Positions 15,065 through 18,220 of a DNA stretch of 18,220 bases are shown here, piece by piece (position 1 is the first letter of the stretch; each line of letters starts with the position of its first letter). Location: NCBI RefSeq assembly GCF_036637135.1, contig NZ_JAVWNC010000045.1:1-18220 (forward strand), read 5' to 3'. The DNA is from Anaerorhabdus sp036637135 (GTDB lineage Bacteria > Bacillota_I > Bacilli_A > Erysipelotrichales > Erysipelotrichaceae). A program made the translations under genes and the position numbers. The notes under the pieces were generated by a model, which was given only the letters and a program-made list of their open reading frames with translations, had not been told where the DNA came from and ran no database searches.

Positions 15065-16246
15065 TTATTCGTGTTCTAAACGTTCTTTTAATTCTGCTTT
15101 TGCATCTTCTATAATTTTTGGATTGTACAATAATTCTAATGCTGTTCTTGCCATAGATTTACTTGAAACTTCTAAACATCTTCTACCCGCATCTGAAATT
15201 GCTAATTGCTTAAATTGTTCAGTGTGGTTAGAGATTTTATATTCTGGAAATATAGTAATGTATGGATTACAAATAGGAATATGTCTTGATATATTACCTA
15301 AATCTTCTCCACCAAAATCTATTGGCATCCCATCCATCAATGGTTCATTGATTGCAATTAATTCTTCTTTACAAACATCCGATAAAATTTTATTTGGAAT
15401 TCTTCCTTCATATCCATCTTCAATTTTAACATTGCATTTACATCCCATAGCTTCACCACAACCTTCGGCTGCATGAACTATCATTTCAGCATAGCGATTT
15501 AAATCATTAAGACTGAAACAACTTAATGAACCTCTGATTTCTGAACGCTCTGGAACTAGTCCCGTTTGCAATCCTCCATCAACAATAATGCCACTTAATC
15601 TAGCATCACCCTTAAAATGTTGTCTTAACATACCCGTTGCAACAAAGTACAAATTTGCTGCGCTTAATGCATTGATTCCATTATCCGGATGCGAGCCAGC
15701 ATGAGCTGATTGTCCTAAATACTCAATGCTTATTTTTTTTGAAGAAAGACATTCCCCCGCAAGTCGTGATGTGAAGCTTGTCGGATGCATCATGATGACT
15801 GCATCCACTTCTTCAAAGAATCCTTCTTTCAATAAGATGATTTTCCCACCACCACTTTCTTCTGCTGGTGTTCCAATAATTTTTAGTGTTCCTTCAAACT
15901 TCTCATTCTCTAATGTTTTTTTGATGCCAATTGCTGCACCCATAGCCGAAATCGAAATTAAATTATGTCCACAAGCATGACCTATGGCAAGTGCATCATA
16001 CTCTGATAGAATTGCTACTACAGGCTTACCTTCACCTATTGAAGCTTCAAAGGCTGTTGGTAATGATCCCAATCCCTCTTTAACCCTGAATCCTTCTTTT
16101 CTCAAAAAGTCACATTGTGCTTTGCATGCCTTTTCTTCTTTAAAACAAAGTTCAGGATTTTCATGAATATAACGAGATAAATTCCATAACTCATCCATTC
16201 TGTTTTCTACTTCTATATCGCTTAGTTTTTTTAATTCATCTTTCAT
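15065..16246 (-). CDS. M20-family amidohydrolase (M20D, AbgB/ACY1L2-like)
   Basis: A 393-residue cytosolic metal-dependent hydrolase that cleaves an amide bond in a small substrate such as an N-acyl amino acid, amidobenzoyl-glutamate-like compound or dipeptide. The motifs follow M20D: RYIHENPEL near the N-terminus (25-33), EYDAL (82-86), GHACGHN (89-95, with C92 and H94 as metal ligands), TPAEE (126-130), MMHP (152-155, H154), the dimerisation-domain QSAHAGSHP (179-187), and a late NHTEQF histidine. I chose ATG 16246 with AAGGTG upstream. An in-frame GTG at 16291 would add 15 residues and is possible. The gene lies between PTS EIID and gnd in one operon, so it probably acts on the imported, phosphorylated compound. 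The true substrate is unknown. Confidence 0.9.
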   Translation of the reverse strand: MKDELKKLSDIEVENRMDELWNLSRYIHENPELCFKEEKACKAQCDFLRKEGFRVKEGLGSLPTAFEASIGEGKPVVAILSEYDALAIGHACGHNLISISAMGAAIGIKKTLENEKFEGTLKIIGTPAEESGGGKIILLKEGFFEEVDAVIMMHPTSFTSRLAGECLSSKKISIEYLGQSAHAGSHPDNGINALSAANLYFVATGMLRQHFKGDARLSGIIVDGGLQTGLVPERSEIRGSLSCFSLNDLNRYAEMIVHAAEGCGEAMGCKCNVKIEDGYEGRIPNKILSDVCKEELIAINEPLMDGMPIDFGGEDLGNISRHIPICNPYITIFPEYKISNHTEQFKQLAISDAGRRCLEVSSKSMARTALELLYNPKIIEDAKAELKERLEHE

Positions 16247-16305
16247 ATCGTGCACCTTAGAGCAATAATTTATTTGCCCTCTCCCTTCCACTTATCGGTT
16301 CTAAA

Positions 16306-17127
16306 TTAGCCTAAAATTCCAAAGAAAGCTGCTACAATTGAAATTAATAAAATTGTAAGTACTAACTTAATATAGTTTTGTTTTTTGTGTGTAAAATACC
16401 AATAAATACCGAAGATTGCAAATAATTGAAGTAAGCCTGGTAGAATTGCATCTAAATTTGCTTGTAATCCTATTGCTGCCCCTGTTGATGAAATAACCCA
16501 ATTCAATGGTGTACTTACTTTTACATAAGATGCTGATAATGCTCCCATCATAAATAAACCAAGAACTGATGCAGCGGTAATTAAAGTATTCATTGTTCCT
16601 GATTTCAATAATTTTGGAACTGCTTCACTACCTAAACGATATCCTAAATTACATGTATATCGTCCTAAAACGAAGATTAGAATAGAGAACATTGGTGGAA
16701 ATATTAGTGCTACCGGGCTACCTTGTAGTGCAAATGTACAAGCTAATCCCAATAGAATTGCTTTTGACATTCCCCAAATTAATGTATCGCCAATACCAGC
16801 AATCGGTCCCATTAACCCTAGTTTAATACCAGTAATAACATCACCAGTTAAATTCCCTTTGGCTTTTTCTTCTTCCATTGCCAAGGCTATCCCTACAACG
16901 ACTGAACCAATTGTTCCCTCTGTATTATAGAATTCCAAATGACGCTGTAATGCTTCTTTGTAATCGTCATCATTTGGATAAATCTTTCGTAGATTACGTG
17001 ACATAGCAGCACAGAATGATGGCGCTTGTAAACGTTCATAAGAATTATTTGTTTCTGCTGCCAAATACCAAATTAAGTGTGATTGATTAACTTCCTTCTT
17101 GGAAAGTAGTCTTTTTTGTTCTGTCAT
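16306..17127 (-). CDS. PTS mannose/fructose/sorbose-family EIID
   Basis: A 273-residue membrane subunit of a mannose-family PTS permease, working with EIIC to move the sugar. The N-terminal cytosolic part (SHLIWYLAAETNNSYERLQAPSFCAAM) and the NTEGTIGSVVVGIALAMEEE stretch are typical, as is GLMGPIAGIGDTLIWG. Hydrophobic segments fill the C-terminal half, ending with a helix that reaches the last residue. Length is normal for the family. It overlaps the EIIC gene by 4 bp (translational coupling), with a GAAGGGAG ribosome site inside the EIIC end. It precedes the M20 hydrolase. The family accepts hexoses, amino sugars, glucosaminate and glycated amino acids, and EIID sequence alone does not show which. 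Confidence 0.95.
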   Translation of the reverse strand: MTEQKRLLSKKEVNQSHLIWYLAAETNNSYERLQAPSFCAAMSRNLRKIYPNDDDYKEALQRHLEFYNTEGTIGSVVVGIALAMEEEKAKGNLTGDVITGIKLGLMGPIAGIGDTLIWGMSKAILLGLACTFALQGSPVALIFPPMFSILIFVLGRYTCNLGYRLGSEAVPKLLKSGTMNTLITAASVLGLFMMGALSASYVKVSTPLNWVISSTGAAIGLQANLDAILPGLLQLFAIFGIYWYFTHKKQNYIKLVLTILLISIVAAFFGILG

Positions 17128-17876
17128 ACAGTTGTTTCTCCCTTCTTATTACTTGCAAAATACATAAGAGCTGCGATACAAATACCAAATACTGCACAAG
17201 CCATTGTTCCTACATTTAAGTATTTAACTGCAAAGAAGCCCATGAAGAAATAAGGTAATAATTCTTTACGTCCAATTGACATGATAATAACCGCAAATCC
17301 AATTGCAGGTAATATTCCTCCAGCTACTGATAATCCAGTAATAATGAATTGAGGTAAATAAGTTAATATTGTTTGCACAACACTTGCACCAAACATATTG
17401 ATAACAAATACTGGAATGAAGCGAATTGCGAATGCAACTATAGTTGGATAGACCATTGCACACCAATAGATTCCTTTTTGATCACCTTCTGCCGCACATT
17501 TATCTGCTTTATGTAACCAAATTAAATTTGTAGTTCTACGAATTTGATCAATAAATGAACCTAAGATTCCAAATGGAACAGCAATTGTTACAGCTGTATC
17601 TACATCCAAGCCAAGTTGGAAAGCAACTGGTATAGCGATACAAGCTGCTAGACAGCCATCACTTGGTACGTTACCACCTGTGAATACAACACCTAAATAA
17701 AGTAAATTAATTGAAGCTCCTAAAATTAAACCATTAATTGGATCTCCAAACATTAATCCAAATACAAATCCTAAAGTTACTGGTGCTCCTATCGCACTTG
17801 ATAAACCATAACCAATGCGTGATGTCCCTAAGAAGTACAGTAATCCACTAACTACTGCTATTAATAATACAGACAT
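17124..17876 (-). CDS. PTS mannose/fructose/sorbose-family EIIC
   Basis: A 250-residue integral membrane subunit that forms the translocation path with EIID. It has seven or so hydrophobic segments. The signature DPINGLILGASINLLYLGVV and the following GGNVPSDGCLAACIAIP are characteristic of the sorbose-type IIC family. Length is normal. It starts 27 bp after the EIIB stop and overlaps EIID by 4 bp. The residue pattern does not reveal the substrate. EIIA of this system is not visible in the window and is probably upstream, beyond the right edge. Confidence 0.95.
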   Translation of the reverse strand: MSVLLIAVVSGLLYFLGTSRIGYGLSSAIGAPVTLGFVFGLMFGDPINGLILGASINLLYLGVVFTGGNVPSDGCLAACIAIPVAFQLGLDVDTAVTIAVPFGILGSFIDQIRRTTNLIWLHKADKCAAEGDQKGIYWCAMVYPTIVAFAIRFIPVFVINMFGASVVQTILTYLPQFIITGLSVAGGILPAIGFAVIIMSIGRKELLPYFFMGFFAVKYLNVGTMACAVFGICIAALMYFASNKKGETTV

Positions 17877-17903
17877 TTTGTTCCCTCCCTTTTTCTATTA
17901 TTA

Positions 17904-18220
17904 TTATTTTAGTTTTTCTAATACTTTCGATAATTCTGCTGACCCATCTTCTGGGACTTGGTGGAAGTACACTCTTGCACCCTTATCTTGAATTTCTTTT
18001 AGTAAGTCGCCATCAGTTTGATCAAGAGTAATAGGTCCAAATACAATCTTACGACCCGGTGCAGCACCGAGACCACCAATTTGAAGTTCTTTATAGTCGA
18101 AACCATTCATATAACACTTATGAGCTGCTTGGACATTTTTGAATAATACCAAGACGTTACCTTCTCCAAATTGATTTTCTTTCCATTTACTAACTGCTTC
18201 ATCTTCTCCATAGATTAATA
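17904..18220 (-). CDS. PTS mannose-family EIIB (partial, 5' end beyond right edge)
   Basis: The open frame has no stop up to the window edge, so the gene starts outside. The visible 105 residues begin LIYGEDEAVSKWKENQFGEG and contain NVLVLFKN, KELQIGGLGAAPGRK and ARVYFHQVPEDG. These match the C-terminal two thirds of mannose-family EIIB, the cytosolic domain that phosphorylates the sugar through a histidine. That histidine (in the DDRLIHGQ motif) lies in the missing N-terminal part, roughly 55-60 residues. An internal TTG at 18152 is not the start, because the coding pattern of the family continues upstream. This is the first gene visible of an operon EIIB, EIIC, EIID, M20 hydrolase, gnd. Confidence 0.93.
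   Translation of the reverse strand, partial: LIYGEDEAVSKWKENQFGEGNVLVLFKNVQAAHKCYMNGFDYKELQIGGLGAAPGRKIVFGPITLDQTDGDLLKEIQDKGARVYFHQVPEDGSAELSKVLEKLK

Noticed and set aside
15009..15476. 155-codon open frame on the plus strand
   Set aside because: It is antisense to the M20 hydrolase and gnd, which carry full motif sets; no ribosome site or family resemblance.
16247..16291. GTG start for the M20 hydrolase
   Set aside because: Possible but less likely. ATG 16246 has AAGGTG at proper spacing, and the extra 15 residues have no family counterpart.
1..18220. CRISPR array, insertion sequence, phage or toxin-antitoxin module
   Set aside because: No regularly spaced repeats, transposase, integrase or recognisable toxin pair. 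All major open frames are metabolic, transport or regulatory genes with uniform base composition.

Overview
The window is AT-rich bacterial DNA (GC about one third by eye) using the standard code. Shine-Dalgarno sites are strong (AGGAGG/AAGGAG), sugar transport is by PTS, and operons are tight. This points to a fermentative, gut-type Bacillota. An Erysipelotrichia-like host is my guess, but no single gene proves it. There are 16 protein-coding genes, two of them cut by the window edges. I see no rRNA, tRNA, CRISPR array, transposase or phage gene.

Layout. (1) At the left edge a leftward transketolase (N-terminal-subunit type) is cut. Diverging from it is a large cyclic-di-GMP synthase with SnoaL-like, PAS, PAS, GGDEF and GAF domains, ending in a terminator. 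(2) A leftward cluster (6431 to 2684) reads iron-type alcohol dehydrogenase, ribulose-phosphate-3-epimerase-like protein, YitT membrane protein, Cof-type HAD phosphatase and UPF0303 protein. (3) Diverging from it is a rightward pair, a Gfo/Idh/MocA oxidoreductase overlapping an M29 metallo-aminopeptidase, ending in a bidirectional terminator. (4) A leftward glucose-superfamily PTS (EIICB then a separate EIIA) diverges from a rightward PRD-type regulator. (5) A leftward operon entering from the right edge holds mannose-family PTS EIIB (cut), EIIC and EIID, an M20 amidohydrolase and 6-phosphogluconate dehydrogenase. After a terminator hairpin comes an EamA/DMT transporter.

The main observation is regulatory. 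A near-perfect 36-bp inverted repeat (6502-6537) lies between the alcohol dehydrogenase and the Gfo/Idh gene. Its conserved left part recurs (18 of 22 positions identical) between the PTS EIICB and regulator genes. In both places the dyad centre is 62-63 bp from a leftward -10 box. This suggests that the PRD-type regulator (11229-12737) controls its own gene, the PTS, the dehydrogenase/epimerase cluster and the oxidoreductase/peptidase pair as one regulon. The regulator appears to have lost all the PRD histidines and the EIIB cysteine through which such proteins are normally phosphorylated.

Together the genes look like one or two catabolic systems for unidentified PTS substrates: import as a phosphorylated compound, NAD-linked redox steps, hydrolysis by peptidase/amidohydrolase-fold enzymes, and entry to the pentose phosphate pathway (6-phosphogluconate dehydrogenase, epimerase-like protein, transketolase). 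No phospho-glycosidase is present to match the alpha-glucoside-like PTS, so the substrate and the cleavage step remain open.
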